64,000 nt of DNA from Streptosporangium sp. NBC_01495 (GCF_036250735.1 NZ_CP109430.1:6014001-6078000), one strand, 5' to 3'; positions 8,601 through 17,488 are shown, counted from the first letter of the stretch. Made by a program: numbers and translations. The notes: a model not told the origin generated them from the letters alone.

Positions 8601-9766
8601 AGGCCTTCGCCCCGGTCGCAGGCCAGGCGGTAACCGCGCTTGACGACCGTCTCGACGATCCCCGCGGGGCCGAGGGCGCGGCGCAGGCGGGTGATGGCCA
8701 TCTCCACCGCGTGCTCGGCCGAGTCGCGCGACGGGCCGCCGGGGAGCACGGTCCGCAGATCGGAGCGGGCCACCACGTGTCCCGGCTTGTCGGCCAGGCG
8801 CTTGAGAACCGCCATCGGCGCCGGCGGCAGCGGCTTCAGCTCGCCGTCCACCGCGACGGCGTGGCCACGGATCTCCAGCTGGTGGCCGCCCGCGACCAGG
8901 CGGGTGACGCTGTGCTCGGGCAGGTGCCTGGCGAGGGTACGGGCCAGCGTGCCCAGGCGGGAGCGCTCGGGCTGCACGGTGGGCACCCCGCGCGCCTCCA
9001 GCGGCCCGGCGGTGACCGGGCCCACGCAGGCGGCGACGACCGGCCCGGCGAAGGCCGCGACCAGCGCGTCCTCCAGGCCGTCCGCGCGGGCGGAGTTGAG
9101 CATGGCCAGCACGGCGGGGGCACTGGTGAAGGCCACCGCGTCCACCCCGCCGGAGATGGCCTGGCTGACCAGCCGCCGCAGCGGCGACACGTCGCGGTAG
9201 GGCAGCCACCGGTAGACCGGCACCTCGATGACCTCCGCGCCCGCCTCGCGCAGCGCGGCCACGAAACCGGTCAGCGGCTCCCCGTGCAGCTGCACGGCGA
9301 TGCGGCGCCCGCGCAGGTCCTGGGCGAGCAGATGCTGCTTGACCTCCTCGCACGACTCCGTGGGCGGGGTCCAGTGGTCGACGAGGCCCGCCGCCCTGAC
9401 CGCGCCGCGCGCCTTGGGCCCGCGGGTCAGCAGCCTGGCCGAGGCCAGGTGCTCGGAGAGGTCGACGGAGAGCCCCCAGCCCTCGGCCGCGGCCATCCAG
9501 CCACGGAAGCCGACGCCGGTGGTGACCACCACGTCGTCGATCGGGGCGGACAGGCTGGCGCGGGTCGCGGCCAGCAGGTCGGCGTCCTCCGCCAGGGGCA
9601 CCAGCCGGATCGCCGGGGCGCGCACCACCCTGGCGCCCCTGCGTTCCAGCAGCGCGCAGAACTCCTCGCGCCGCCGGGTGGCGGTGACCCCGATCGTGAA
9701 CCCGGCCAGCGCGTCGGGCGCTGTCTCGGGAGAGCCGATGGGACTGTCCAGAACGGCGATGCTCAT
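8597..9766 (-). CDS. nnaR: uroporphyrinogen-III-synthase-like transcriptional regulator of nitrate assimilation (NnaR-type)
   Basis: This 389-residue protein has an N-terminal HemD (uroporphyrinogen-III synthase-like) domain (residues ~20-260) joined to a C-terminal OmpR/PhoB-type winged helix (~295-385, with PMAVLKRLADKPGHVV and AITRLRRALGPAGIVETVVKRGYRL). This architecture is that of NnaR of Streptomyces and Mycobacterium, a co-activator with GlnR of nitrate/nitrite genes. The ATG at 9766 begins the homology (MSIAVLDSPIG). It lies 70 nt downstream of nirD and shares its stop with the cbiX start. Whether the HemD half still has synthase activity cannot be judged; it may sense a tetrapyrrole. 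Confidence 0.85.
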   Translation of the reverse strand: MSIAVLDSPIGSPETAPDALAGFTIGVTATRRREEFCALLERRGARVVRAPAIRLVPLAEDADLLAATRASLSAPIDDVVVTTGVGFRGWMAAAEGWGLSVDLSEHLASARLLTRGPKARGAVRAAGLVDHWTPPTESCEEVKQHLLAQDLRGRRIAVQLHGEPLTGFVAALREAGAEVIEVPVYRWLPYRDVSPLRRLVSQAISGGVDAVAFTSAPAVLAMLNSARADGLEDALVAAFAGPVVAACVGPVTAGPLEARGVPTVQPERSRLGTLARTLARHLPEHSVTRLVAGGHQLEIRGHAVAVDGELKPLPPAPMAVLKRLADKPGHVVARSDLRTVLPGGPSRDSAEHAVEMAITRLRRALGPAGIVETVVKRGYRLACDRGEGL

Positions 9767-9836
9767 CTGTCGTTCACCACTCCTCGCTCGATGTTTCCTC
9801 GGTATCCGGTCGCCCGCGGCCCCACGGCGCACCCGC

Positions 9837-10190
9837 TCACGGCGAACCCACCTCCACCGTTCCGCCGGTGACGCGGATCGGATAGGTCGGCACGGCCACC
9901 GCGGGGTCGTCCAGGCACACCCCCGTCGTGAGGGAGAACACCTGCTTGTGCATGGGGGAGGCCACCACGGGCTCGCCGGCCCTGGTGCCCACGATCCCGC
10001 GGGACAGGACGTGGGCGCCGCTGAACGGATCGTGGTTGCCGATCGCGAACAGGGAGCCGTCGAAGGCGCGGAACAGCGCGATCTGCCTGTCGCCGACGAG
10101 CGCGCACGCTCCGCGCTCGGGCAGCAGGTCGGTGTAGGAGCAGACCGGGGTCCAGCGGGTCGTCTCCAGGTCTTCTCTCAGGGCTGTCAT
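9837..10190 (-). CDS. nirD: assimilatory nitrite reductase small subunit
   Basis: NirD, 117 residues, is the Rieske-fold accessory subunit of NADH-dependent nitrite reductase. Typical sequences are TPVCSYTDLLPERGACALV, IGNHDPFSGAHVLSRGIVG and ASPMHKQVFSLTTGVCLDD. As usual for NirD, the Rieske Cys/His ligands are not conserved, so no [2Fe-2S] cluster is expected. It follows nirB by 94 nt on the same strand. Confidence 0.95.
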   Translation of the reverse strand: MTALREDLETTRWTPVCSYTDLLPERGACALVGDRQIALFRAFDGSLFAIGNHDPFSGAHVLSRGIVGTRAGEPVVASPMHKQVFSLTTGVCLDDPAVAVPTYPIRVTGGTVEVGSP

Positions 10191-10284
10191 CGGTGAAGGT
10201 CTCCTCTCCTCGGGTCCTCGGGGTGCGACGGCGGCGATCCGGTACGGCCGGGGCGGGACACGGATCAGGACGGATCAGGACGAC

Positions 10285-12732
10285 TCAGGAACGGACGACC
10301 TCCAGCGGGATCAGGACCGGTTTCACCTGGTCGCGCTCGGTCTCGAAGGCGATCGACGGGTCCGGGGTCCCGGGGGCGTTGACGAAGGAGACGAACCGCC
10401 GGAGCTTCTCCGGGTCCTCGATCGCGGCACGCCACTCGTCGGCGTACCCGGCCACGTGCCGCTCCATCTGGGCCTCCAGGTCGGCGCAGATCCCCAGGGA
10501 GTCGTCCAGGACGACCTCCTTGACGTAGGCCAGGCCCTGGGCCTCCAGCCAGGCGGAGGTGCGCTGCAGGCGGTCGGCGGTGCGGACGTAGAACATCAGG
10601 AACCGGTCGATGACGCGGACCAGCTCCTCGGTGCTCAGGTCGGTGGCGAACAGGTCGGCGTGGCGCGGGGTGAAGCCGCCGTTGCCGCCCACGTAGAGGT
10701 TCCAGCCCTTCTCGGTGGCGATGACGCCGAAGTCCTTGCCGCGGGCCTCGGCGCACTCGCGGGCGCAGCCGGAGACGGCCGACTTCAGCTTGTGCGGCGA
10801 GCGCAGGCCCCGGTAGCGCAGCTCCAGCGCGATGGCCAGGCCGACGGCGTCCTGCACCCCGTACCGGCACCAGGTCGAGCCCACGCAGGACTTCACCGTG
10901 CGCAGCGCCTTGCCGTACGCGTGCCCGGACTCGAAGCCCGCGTCCACCAGGCGCTTCCAGATCAGCGGGAGCTGCTCCACGCGGGCCCCGAACAGGTCGA
11001 TCCGCTGCCCGCCGGTGATCTTGGTGTAGAGGCCGAAGTCGCGGGCCACCTCGCCGATCACGATGAGGCCGTCCGGGGTGATCTCCCCGCCGGGGACGCG
11101 CGGCACCACCGAGTAGGTGCCGTTGCGCTGAATGTTGGCCAGGAAGTGGTCGTTGGTGTCCTGCAGGGCGGCCTGCTCGCCGTCGAGGATGTGGCCGTTG
11201 CCGAGCGAGGCGAGGATCGAGGCGACGACGGGCTTGCACACGTCGCAGCCGCGCCCGGTGCCGTGCTCGGCGATGAGGTACGAGAACGTCGTGATGCCGC
11301 GCACCCGGACGATGTCGAACAGCTCCGCCCTGCTGTACGCGAAGTGCTCGCACAGGGCCTTGGAGACCTCGACGCCCGAGGAGACAAGAATCCGCTTGAG
11401 CGTCGGGACGCAGCTGCCGCAGGTGGTGCCCGCACGGGTGCACGCCTTGATGCCGGGGACGTCGGTGAGGCCGTGCTCGGCGATGGCCTCGCACACCTGC
11501 CCCTTGGTGACGTTGTTGCAGGAGCAGATCTGCGCGTCGTCGGGGACCTCCATGTTCGCCGGGCCGCCGGTGAACAGCAGCTCGCTCGGCGAGCCCGGCA
11601 GGTCGCGGCCGACGAAGGGCTTGAGGGTGTTGTACGGGGTGGCGTCGCCGACGCAGATCCCGCCGAGCAGGGTGCGGGCGTCGTCGCTGACGAACAGCTT
11701 CTGGTAGACCCCGCCCACCGGGTCCATGAAGGTCACGTCCAGCGCGCCCTCCATCGCGCCGAACTGGGCGACCTCCACGCCGAGCAGCTTGAGCTTGGTC
11801 GACAGGTCCGCGCGGGTGAAGACCGCCTCGCCGCCGAGGATGCGGTCGGCGGCGACCTCTGCCATCGTGAAGCACGGCCCGGCCAGCCCGTAGACCACGC
11901 CCTCGTGCAGGGCGCACTCGCCGACCGCGTAGATCGCCGGATCACCGGTGCGCATCCCGTCGTCCACGGCGATCCCGCCGCGCCCGCCGACCTCCAGGCC
12001 CGCCTGCCTGGCCAGCTCGTCGCGGGGCCTGACGCCCGCGGAGAAGACCACGATCTGCGCCTCGACGGTCTCGCCGTCCGGCTTGACCAGGCCCGCGACC
12101 CGCCCGTCCGGGCCCGCGACGATCTCCTTGGCCCCCGCCTGGGTGTGCACGCTCAGGCCGAGCGCCTCCACGTGGCCGCGCAGGACGGCGCCGCCGCCCT
12201 CGTCGACCTGCCGGGGCATGAGCCAGCCGCCCATCTCCACCACGTGCGTCGCCAGGCCCAGGCCGCGCAGCGCGTCGGCGGCCTCCAGGCCCAGCAGGCC
12301 GCCGCCGATCACGACGCCGCTCGTGGCGCCCGAGGCGGCCTCCCTGATCGCGTCGAGGTCGTCGATCGTGCGGTAGACGAAGCAGCCGTCCAGCTCCCTG
12401 CCGGGCACCGGCGGCACGAACGGGCTGGAGCCGGTGGCCAGCACCAGCACGTCGTACGGCTCGCGGTGGCCGTCCGCGGTGGTGACCTCACGCGCCCGCC
12501 TGTCGATGCTCACGACCCTGGACGACAGCCGCAGCACGACCCCGTCCGGCGTCGGATAGGTGAGGTCCTCGATGCTCCTGCCCGCCAGGTAGGAGGTGAG
12601 CGCCACCCGGTCGTACGCCGGCCGGGGCTCCTCCCCCAGCACCGTGATGCCGCCCGCGAAGCCCTTCGCGACCAGCGCCTCGACCAGCCGGTGCGATGTC
12701 GGTCCGTGTCCCACCACGACGAGCCGTGACAT
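10285..12732 (-). CDS. nirB: assimilatory nitrite reductase large subunit (siroheme, FAD, NADH)
   Basis: NirB reduces nitrite to ammonium in the cytosol. The 815-residue protein begins at the ATG at 12732 (MSRLVVVGHG), the first residue of the FAD Rossmann motif; the frame is open to 13071 but that part is not homologous. In order it has the FAD/NAD oxidoreductase module, a BFD-like [2Fe-2S] domain (CSCNNVTKGQ ... TTCGSCVPTLKRIL, then GCDVCKP), the sulfite/nitrite reductase ferredoxin-like half-domain, and the 4Fe-4S/siroheme domain with cysteines in CVGSTWCRYG and SGCARECAE. It lies downstream of narK on the same strand, separated by ~680 bp that include a GlnR-like box. Confidence 0.96.
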   Translation of the reverse strand: MSRLVVVGHGPTSHRLVEALVAKGFAGGITVLGEEPRPAYDRVALTSYLAGRSIEDLTYPTPDGVVLRLSSRVVSIDRRAREVTTADGHREPYDVLVLATGSSPFVPPVPGRELDGCFVYRTIDDLDAIREAASGATSGVVIGGGLLGLEAADALRGLGLATHVVEMGGWLMPRQVDEGGGAVLRGHVEALGLSVHTQAGAKEIVAGPDGRVAGLVKPDGETVEAQIVVFSAGVRPRDELARQAGLEVGGRGGIAVDDGMRTGDPAIYAVGECALHEGVVYGLAGPCFTMAEVAADRILGGEAVFTRADLSTKLKLLGVEVAQFGAMEGALDVTFMDPVGGVYQKLFVSDDARTLLGGICVGDATPYNTLKPFVGRDLPGSPSELLFTGGPANMEVPDDAQICSCNNVTKGQVCEAIAEHGLTDVPGIKACTRAGTTCGSCVPTLKRILVSSGVEVSKALCEHFAYSRAELFDIVRVRGITTFSYLIAEHGTGRGCDVCKPVVASILASLGNGHILDGEQAALQDTNDHFLANIQRNGTYSVVPRVPGGEITPDGLIVIGEVARDFGLYTKITGGQRIDLFGARVEQLPLIWKRLVDAGFESGHAYGKALRTVKSCVGSTWCRYGVQDAVGLAIALELRYRGLRSPHKLKSAVSGCARECAEARGKDFGVIATEKGWNLYVGGNGGFTPRHADLFATDLSTEELVRVIDRFLMFYVRTADRLQRTSAWLEAQGLAYVKEVVLDDSLGICADLEAQMERHVAGYADEWRAAIEDPEKLRRFVSFVNAPGTPDPSIAFETERDQVKPVLIPLEVVRS

Positions 12733-12857
12733 GGTCGCGCTCCTTTTCCCGTCCGCTCCGCTGTCGTCCGCCCGCCCCTCGCGGGGCGCTCCGTTCACCC
12801 GGTCCACGTCCGCCCCGGCCTCGCCGCCCGTCCGGCGCGCGGCCGGTCCCTCGGCGC

Positions 12858-13277
12858 TCACGCCGGGCCCCCTTCCCGGTCGCCGAGCCGGTCGGCGACG
12901 TCCTCGCGCGCCCTGCCGCCGGAATCCGGCGTCCTCCCCGTCCCACGCGACCGCTCGGCGGGTCTCCTGAGGGTCTCGGGGCCGCTCCGCCCCCCTGACG
13001 GCGGAGCGACCGCTCGGCGGCGGAGCGGCGCCCACCCTGGATCGGTCGTGGTGCCGCTCCTCCCGGCCCACCGGGCGGTGGGCGGCACGACGCCGGCCGT
13101 CTCCCGCGCGGCGGGGCCGCCGTGACGCGACGTGATGGTGATGGTCTCGCCCGTCGCGGCGTTCACGCCGTGCCGCGGAGCGCGGTGCGGATGGCGCGTC
13201 GCCGTCCCAGCCTTCACAGGCGTCTGGGGGTGAAGTGAGACCGGCATGGATCCGATGGTGCTTTCAGGCGGTTTCAC
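12858..13277 (-). CDS. hypothetical small protein in the nirB leader
   Basis: This is a 139-residue frame starting with GTG at 13277, directly downstream of the GlnR-like box. A good ribosome site (GAGGAG, spacing ~8) precedes it. It is very basic and rich in Pro, Arg and Gly, with no recognisable domain or membrane segment. It might be a real leader-encoded peptide of the nirB transcript or chance coding in GC-rich leader DNA. The rest of the 12733-13411 gap shows only promoter-like sequence. Confidence 0.3.
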   Translation of the reverse strand: MKPPESTIGSMPVSLHPQTPVKAGTATRHPHRAPRHGVNAATGETITITSRHGGPAARETAGVVPPTARWAGRSGTTTDPGWAPLRRRAVAPPSGGRSGPETLRRPAERSRGTGRTPDSGGRAREDVADRLGDREGGPA

Positions 13278-13292
13278 CGCGAGGTCTCCTCT

Positions 13293-13319
13293 GTTACCGA
13301 TGTGCTACAAGCCGCTAAC
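13293..13319. promoter_or_regulatory. putative GlnR operator upstream of nirB
   Basis: Three half-sites stand at an 11-bp period: GTTAC (13293-13297), GCTAC (13304-13308) and CTAAC (13315-13319). This fits the actinobacterial GlnR box, gTnAC-n6-GnAAC, repeated on one face of the helix. It sits ~560 bp upstream of the nirB ATG and immediately upstream of the small leader ORF, inside the narK-nirB gap. The match is by eye. Confidence 0.55.
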
Positions 13320-13411
13320 CGCGTTCACATTCGCGATGAGGCCGATGTGAGTTGTCCATCGGCCGGGCCGGTGCCGGATGTGAGCAGAACGGGTACCTGG
13401 CGCGCCGGCGG

Positions 13412-14734
13412 TCACACGCGGGCCGCCGCCAGACTCGGCACGGATCCCGCGGTACGCAGGTAGCAGCCCCAGGTGATGACCGCGCACACCAGGTAGAAGG
13501 CGGCGAAGGAGGCCAGCGCGGCGCCCGCTCCCCCGGTCGCGGCGATGGAGCTGCCGAATCCACGGTTGATGAAGAATCCACCGAAGGCGCCGATCGCGGA
13601 GATGATCCCGATCGCGGCGGAGGCGTCCCGCTTCCCGATGGCCGCGGCGGCCTCGTGGGCCTGCGTACCCGGGGCGACGCCCGCCACGGCCTTGGCCCGG
13701 AAGATCGCCGGGATCATCCGGTAGGTCGAGCCGTTGCCGATGCCGGTGGTGGCGACCAGGAGCATGTAGGCGCAGAAGAACAGCGCGAAAGCGTGCTGGG
13801 ACAGACCCTGCCAGACCAGCGCCGCCGCGCCCGCCATCGCGGCGAAGTTGACGAGCGTCACCCGCGCCCCGCCGAGCCGGTCCGACAGCCAGCCCCCGAT
13901 CGGGCGGATCAGCGAGCCGAGCAGCGGGCCGATGAAGGCCAGCCCCACCAGGGAGGCCTGCTCGGGGAACTGGCTCTTGATGAGCAGCGGGAACGCCGTG
14001 GAGTAGCCGATGAAGGAGCCGAAGGTGCCGATGTACAGGACCGACATGATCCAGGTCTGGGCCCGGCCGGCGACCTTCAGCTGGTCCGCGGGACTGGCCT
14101 TGGCGGAGGTCAGGTTGTCCATGAAGAAGTAGGCGCCGATCGCCGCGGCCAGGATGAACGGGATCCAGAACAGTCCCGCGGCGGCCAGGCCGAACGCCCC
14201 GATCACCAGGGGCATGACGAGCTGCACCGAGCTGACCCCGATGTTGCCGCCCGCGGCGTTGAGCCCGAGCGCCGACCCCTGCCTGTCCTGGGGGTAGAAG
14301 TAGGTGATGTTGGCCATGCTGGAGGCGAAGTTGCCGCCGCCCAGACCCGCCGTGGCCGCGATGACCAGGAACACCCAGTAGGGGGTGCCGGGATCACCGA
14401 CCGCGATGGCCAGCAGCACCGCGGGCACGAGCAGCAGCAGGGCACTGACCACGGTGAAGTTCCGGCCGCCGAACCTGGCCGGGGCGAAGGTGTACGGGAT
14501 GCGCAGCGCCGAGCCGACCAGGTTGGGCAGGGCGACCATCCAGAAGAGCTGGTCGGTGGAGAACTCGTAGGAGCCGAGTTGCACGGCCACGATGCTCCAC
14601 ACGGTCCACAGCGTGAATCCGAGGTGCTCGGCGAAGATGGAGAAGACCAGGTTCCTGCGGGCCACCTTCCTGCCCTGTCCTTGCCAGAAGTCGGGGTCGT
14701 CGGGCCGCCAGTCGCTGATCCAGGGCTTGGCCAT
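13412..14734 (-). CDS. narK: nitrate/nitrite transporter (MFS, NarK family)
   Basis: NarK, 440 residues with 12 predicted membrane segments, imports nitrate and/or exports nitrite. The NNP-family glycine-rich signature is clear (GLGGGNFASSMANITYFYP followed by GLNAAGGNIG), with a second copy near ATTGIGNGSTYRMIP. I chose the ATG at 14734 (MAKPWISDW) because of the strong AGGAGG just upstream. The same-strand nirB-nirD-nnaR-cbiX follow. A GlnR-like box sits ~90 bp upstream of the start, so nitrogen limitation is the likely inducer. No nitrate reductase gene is in the window. Confidence 0.93.
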   Translation of the reverse strand: MAKPWISDWRPDDPDFWQGQGRKVARRNLVFSIFAEHLGFTLWTVWSIVAVQLGSYEFSTDQLFWMVALPNLVGSALRIPYTFAPARFGGRNFTVVSALLLLVPAVLLAIAVGDPGTPYWVFLVIAATAGLGGGNFASSMANITYFYPQDRQGSALGLNAAGGNIGVSSVQLVMPLVIGAFGLAAAGLFWIPFILAAAIGAYFFMDNLTSAKASPADQLKVAGRAQTWIMSVLYIGTFGSFIGYSTAFPLLIKSQFPEQASLVGLAFIGPLLGSLIRPIGGWLSDRLGGARVTLVNFAAMAGAAALVWQGLSQHAFALFFCAYMLLVATTGIGNGSTYRMIPAIFRAKAVAGVAPGTQAHEAAAAIGKRDASAAIGIISAIGAFGGFFINRGFGSSIAATGGAGAALASFAAFYLVCAVITWGCYLRTAGSVPSLAAARV

Positions 14735-14819
14735 CGTTCCTCCTGCGGTTTCGGGGGCTACGATCCCGAAACCTAAGAGAACGGCATTACGCACATTTAC
14801 TATCTGTGATGGTGCGCCG

Positions 14820-14846
14820 GTTACGTGTGACTAACCATGGAAATAC
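14820..14846. promoter_or_regulatory. putative GlnR operator upstream of narK
   Basis: GTTAC (14820-14824), CTAAC (14831-14835) and AATAC (14842-14846) are spaced by exactly 6 bp, the same 11-bp period as the box before nirB. It lies about 90 bp upstream of the narK ATG, an expected activator position. A weaker ATTAC/TTTAC pair occurs at 14786-14800. Confidence 0.55.
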
Positions 14847-14969
14847 GCAATGCACAGGTCGCACACTCGCAACATTCCGGAAACGCAAAGGGCGACGGGG
14901 TAACGGTTGAGCCGGAGCGACAACGGGAAGCGTCTTCGGTATTCAGTTCGTTCGCTTCGGGGAGTGTGC

Positions 14970-15446
14970 GTGGCTGTCCAGCCCATCCGACCGTTCACCG
15001 ATCCCGTGCTCCGCACGGTGTCCGAGCCGGTGACCACCTTCGACCGCGCGCTGCGCGGCCTGGTCAAGTCGCTCCAGGCCACGATGCGCGCCGGCGCGGG
15101 CCGCGCGGGACTCGCCGCCCCGCAGATCGGCGTCCCCCTCAGGGTGGTCGTCTACGAGCTGGACGGCAAGTCCGGCCACCTGGTCAACCCGCGCCTGGAG
15201 CTGTCCGAGCGGAAGATCGTGGCCGACGAGGCCTGCCTGTCCGCGCCCGGCCGCTGGTGGCCGCTGGAACGCTCCTACATGGTCACCGCCCGTGGTCGCG
15301 ACATGTTCGGCAAACCCGCCACCGTCCGCGCCCTGGGCATGCTCGCCCGCGTCCTGCAGCACGAGGCCGACCACCTCGACGGCACCCTCTTCGTCGACCA
15401 CCTCCCCGAGGAGGATCGGGAGCGCTTCCTCGACTCGATTTCGTGA
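14970..15446 (+). CDS. def: peptide deformylase
   Basis: This enzyme removes the N-formyl group from nascent proteins. The three motifs are GLAAPQIGV, EACLSAPG (in place of the common EGCLS) and QHEADHLDG, supplying the metal Cys and two His plus the catalytic Glu. The 158-residue protein beginning at the GTG at 14970 (VAVQPIRPFTDPVLRT) matches short actinobacterial type I deformylases. CGGGGAG at 14957-14963 is a reasonable ribosome site, and a GTG at 14964 is an alternative start. It stands alone between narK and the cold-shock gene. A second deformylase elsewhere would be usual. Confidence 0.92.
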   Translation: MAVQPIRPFTDPVLRTVSEPVTTFDRALRGLVKSLQATMRAGAGRAGLAAPQIGVPLRVVVYELDGKSGHLVNPRLELSERKIVADEACLSAPGRWWPLERSYMVTARGRDMFGKPATVRALGMLARVLQHEADHLDGTLFVDHLPEEDRERFLDSIS

Positions 15447-15661
15447 CTTGCGCATCACAGAAGCGTCGGATAGGGTCGTATGGTTGCAGTCGTAGTTCTC
15501 AGTTTAGCCTTATCATCTCAAGTGCTTATGAGAAGTCCGCCGACAGCGGACGTTACACAGTTTCTCCGGATGGTCTCCGCGGGTGCATGGTAGGGTCCGC
15601 AACGCAGCCCCGTGCCGCCGACCTGGTGGTTCGGTGAGGCTCCCAATGAGGAGAAGTAGTT
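15447..15661 (+). promoter_or_regulatory. cold-shock gene 5' leader
   Basis: About 215 bp separate the def stop from the cold-shock start. The stretch is comparatively AT-rich at 15475-15560. Long structured leaders are typical of csp mRNAs and commonly act as temperature switches. A GAGGAG ribosome site ends at 15653. I cannot place the transcription start. Confidence 0.35.
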
Positions 15662-15865
15662 TTGTCTGAGGGCACCGTTAAGTGGTTCAACGCCGAAAAG
15701 GGCTTCGGATTCATCGCACCGGATGACGGCACCGCCGATGTCTTCGTGCACTACTCGGCTATCAACTCCGGCGGCTACCGCAGCCTGGAGGAGAACCAGC
15801 GTGTCAGCTTCGTCACCACGCAGGGCCAGAAGGGCCCCCAGGCCGACAAGGTCGAGGTCATCTGA
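15662..15865 (+). CDS. cold-shock protein (CspA family)
   Basis: This is a 67-residue single cold-shock domain that binds single-stranded RNA/DNA. RNP1 is KGFGFIAPDDG and RNP2 is DVFVHYSAI. The start codon is TTG at 15662, supported by AGGAG 8 nt upstream and by exact alignment of the family N-terminus (SEGTVKWFNAEKGFG). A strong intrinsic terminator follows. Several csp copies per actinomycete genome are usual. Confidence 0.95.
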   Translation: MSEGTVKWFNAEKGFGFIAPDDGTADVFVHYSAINSGGYRSLEENQRVSFVTTQGQKGPQADKVEVI

Positions 15866-15890
15866 CCTGGCTTGACCTCAAAGGCTTAGG

Positions 15891-15930
15891 CTGAGCCCGC
15901 ACCGCGCAAGCGGTGCGGGCTCAGTTCTTT
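15891..15930 (+). terminator. rho-independent terminator of the cold-shock gene
   Basis: A perfect 15-bp stem (CTGAGCCCGCACCGC, 15891-15905, with its complement at 15910-15924) closes a GCAA tetraloop and is followed by TTCTTT. This is one of the cleanest terminators in the window. Confidence 0.9.
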
Positions 15931-16108
15931 CCCGGGCGCGGGTGTCTCCCCCGCGCCGTCCGGGCACGGTTTTGAGCGGTCCCGGGCCGGGCAGGCCCGG
16001 ACCGCGCAGGCCCCGGGCCGTCCGGACGGCGCCGGGCGGCTGGGCGGGGCGGGCGGCTGAGCTGGGCCGGGCGGCACCTACCCCGGGGCCGGCGCCGCCC
16101 GGAGTCTC

Positions 16109-16262
16109 GGAACCCGGAGCGCGACGTCACCCGGGCGGAGATGTCAGACGGAGACGTTCGGCATGGATGCCATCCGGCACCGCCCGAAGCCCCGAGACCC
16201 CGAGCGCGACATCACCCGGCCGGAGATGCTCGGCACGGACGCGCCATCCGGCACCGCCTGAA
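16109..16262. repeat. imperfect ~75-bp direct repeat, two copies
   Basis: Two diverged copies (about 16109-16186 and 16190-16262) share GAGCGCGAC, TCACCCGG, CGGAGATG, CGGCA and CCATCCGGCACCGCC in the same order. They fill the gap between the csp terminator and the mshC stop. The remainder, 15931-16108, is very GC-rich with no gene seen. Confidence 0.6.
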
Positions 16263-16264
16263 AC

Positions 16265-17488
16265 CTAGAGCGCGACCCCGAGCAGCGCGTCCACGGTCTC
16301 CCTGACGAGGACCGGCGCGTCCGGGTCGCTGCCCCCCTCGGACAAGGCCCGCTCGGCCCAGTCGTCGACGACCGCCAGGGCTCCGGGGGCGTCCAGGTCG
16401 TCGGCCATCCGGGCGCGTACCCTCTCGAGCACGACACCGGCGTCGGGGCCGGTCTGCAGCCCCGCGGCCGAGCGCCAGCGGGCCAGCCGCACCTCCGCCG
16501 AGGCTGGCTGCTCGGAGGTCCACTCCCAGTCGGAGCGGTAGTGGTGCGCCAGCAGGGCCAGCCGGATGGTCATCGGGTCGGTCTCCCGGCGCAGGCGGGA
16601 GACGAAGACCAGGTTGCCCTTCGACTTGGACATCTTCTCGCCGTCCAGGGCGACCATGCCCGCGTGCACGTACGCCCTGGCGAAGGGCCACTCCCCACAG
16701 GCCACGTGGCCCTCGTGGGCGCCGCACTCGTGGTGGGGGAAGATCAGGTCGGAACCGCCGCCGGCGACGTCGAAACCACTGGACAGGTTCGCCAGGGCGA
16801 TCGCGGTGCACTCGATGTGCCAGCCGGGCCTGCCCAGGCCGAACGGCGAGGGCCAGGACGGCTCCCCCGGACGCTCCGCGCGCCAGAGCAGCCAGTCGAG
16901 CGGGTGCTTCTTGCCCGGCCGGTCCGGATCTCCCCCGCGCTCGCCGAACAGGGCGAGCATGCGCTCCTCCGAGTAGCCGGAGACGGCACCGAACTTGGGG
17001 GCCGCGGCCACGTCGAAGTAGACGTCGCCGTCGAGGTCGTAGGTGGCGCCCTTGTCACGCAGCGACGCGACCAGGTCGGCGACCTGGTCGATCACCTCGG
17101 TCACGGCGACGTAGTCGCGCGGCGGGAGGATGCGCAGCGCCTCCATGTCGGTCCGGAACAGCTCGATCTCACGCTCGGCCAGGTCACGCCAGTCGATGCC
17201 GGTCTGCCCCGCGCGCTCCAGCAGGGGGTCGTCGACGTCCGTGGCGTTCTGGGTGAAGTGCACCTCGTGACCGGCGTCGCGCCAGACCCGGTTGACCAGG
17301 TCGAAGGCGAGGTAGGTGTTGGCGTGGCCCAGATGGGTGGCGTCGTAGGGCGTGATGCCGCAGACGTACATCCGTGCCGTGGGGCCCGGCTTTGTGGGGC
17401 CGACCTCTCGCGCGGCGGTGTCGAACAACCGCAGCGGGACACCGGCACCGGGAAGCCGAGGAACCTTCGGCTCAGACCACGATCTCAT
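16265..17488 (-). CDS. mshC: cysteine:GlcN-inositol ligase of mycothiol synthesis
   Basis: MshC ligates cysteine to GlcN-Ins with ATP, the third enzymatic step toward mycothiol. The 407-residue protein is a class I aminoacyl-tRNA-synthetase relative. The MshC-specific start of the fold is MYVCGITPYDATHLGHANTY (HIGH-like HLGH), zinc ligands occur in WHIECTAIA and FPHHECGAHEGH, and the KMSKSKGNL loop is intact. It lacks the tRNA-binding C-terminal domain of CysRS, which separates the two. It is the last of a run of minus-strand genes (phosphomutase, DUF3090, SCO1664-like, NRDE) that typically travel with mshC. Confidence 0.95.
   Translation of the reverse strand: MRSWSEPKVPRLPGAGVPLRLFDTAAREVGPTKPGPTARMYVCGITPYDATHLGHANTYLAFDLVNRVWRDAGHEVHFTQNATDVDDPLLERAGQTGIDWRDLAEREIELFRTDMEALRILPPRDYVAVTEVIDQVADLVASLRDKGATYDLDGDVYFDVAAAPKFGAVSGYSEERMLALFGERGGDPDRPGKKHPLDWLLWRAERPGEPSWPSPFGLGRPGWHIECTAIALANLSSGFDVAGGGSDLIFPHHECGAHEGHVACGEWPFARAYVHAGMVALDGEKMSKSKGNLVFVSRLRRETDPMTIRLALLAHHYRSDWEWTSEQPASAEVRLARWRSAAGLQTGPDAGVVLERVRARMADDLDAPGALAVVDDWAERALSEGGSDPDAPVLVRETVDALLGVAL

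Noticed and set aside
10456..12729. A 757-codon plus-strand frame opposite nirB
   Set aside because: Antisense shadow of nirB; no domain and low-complexity composition.
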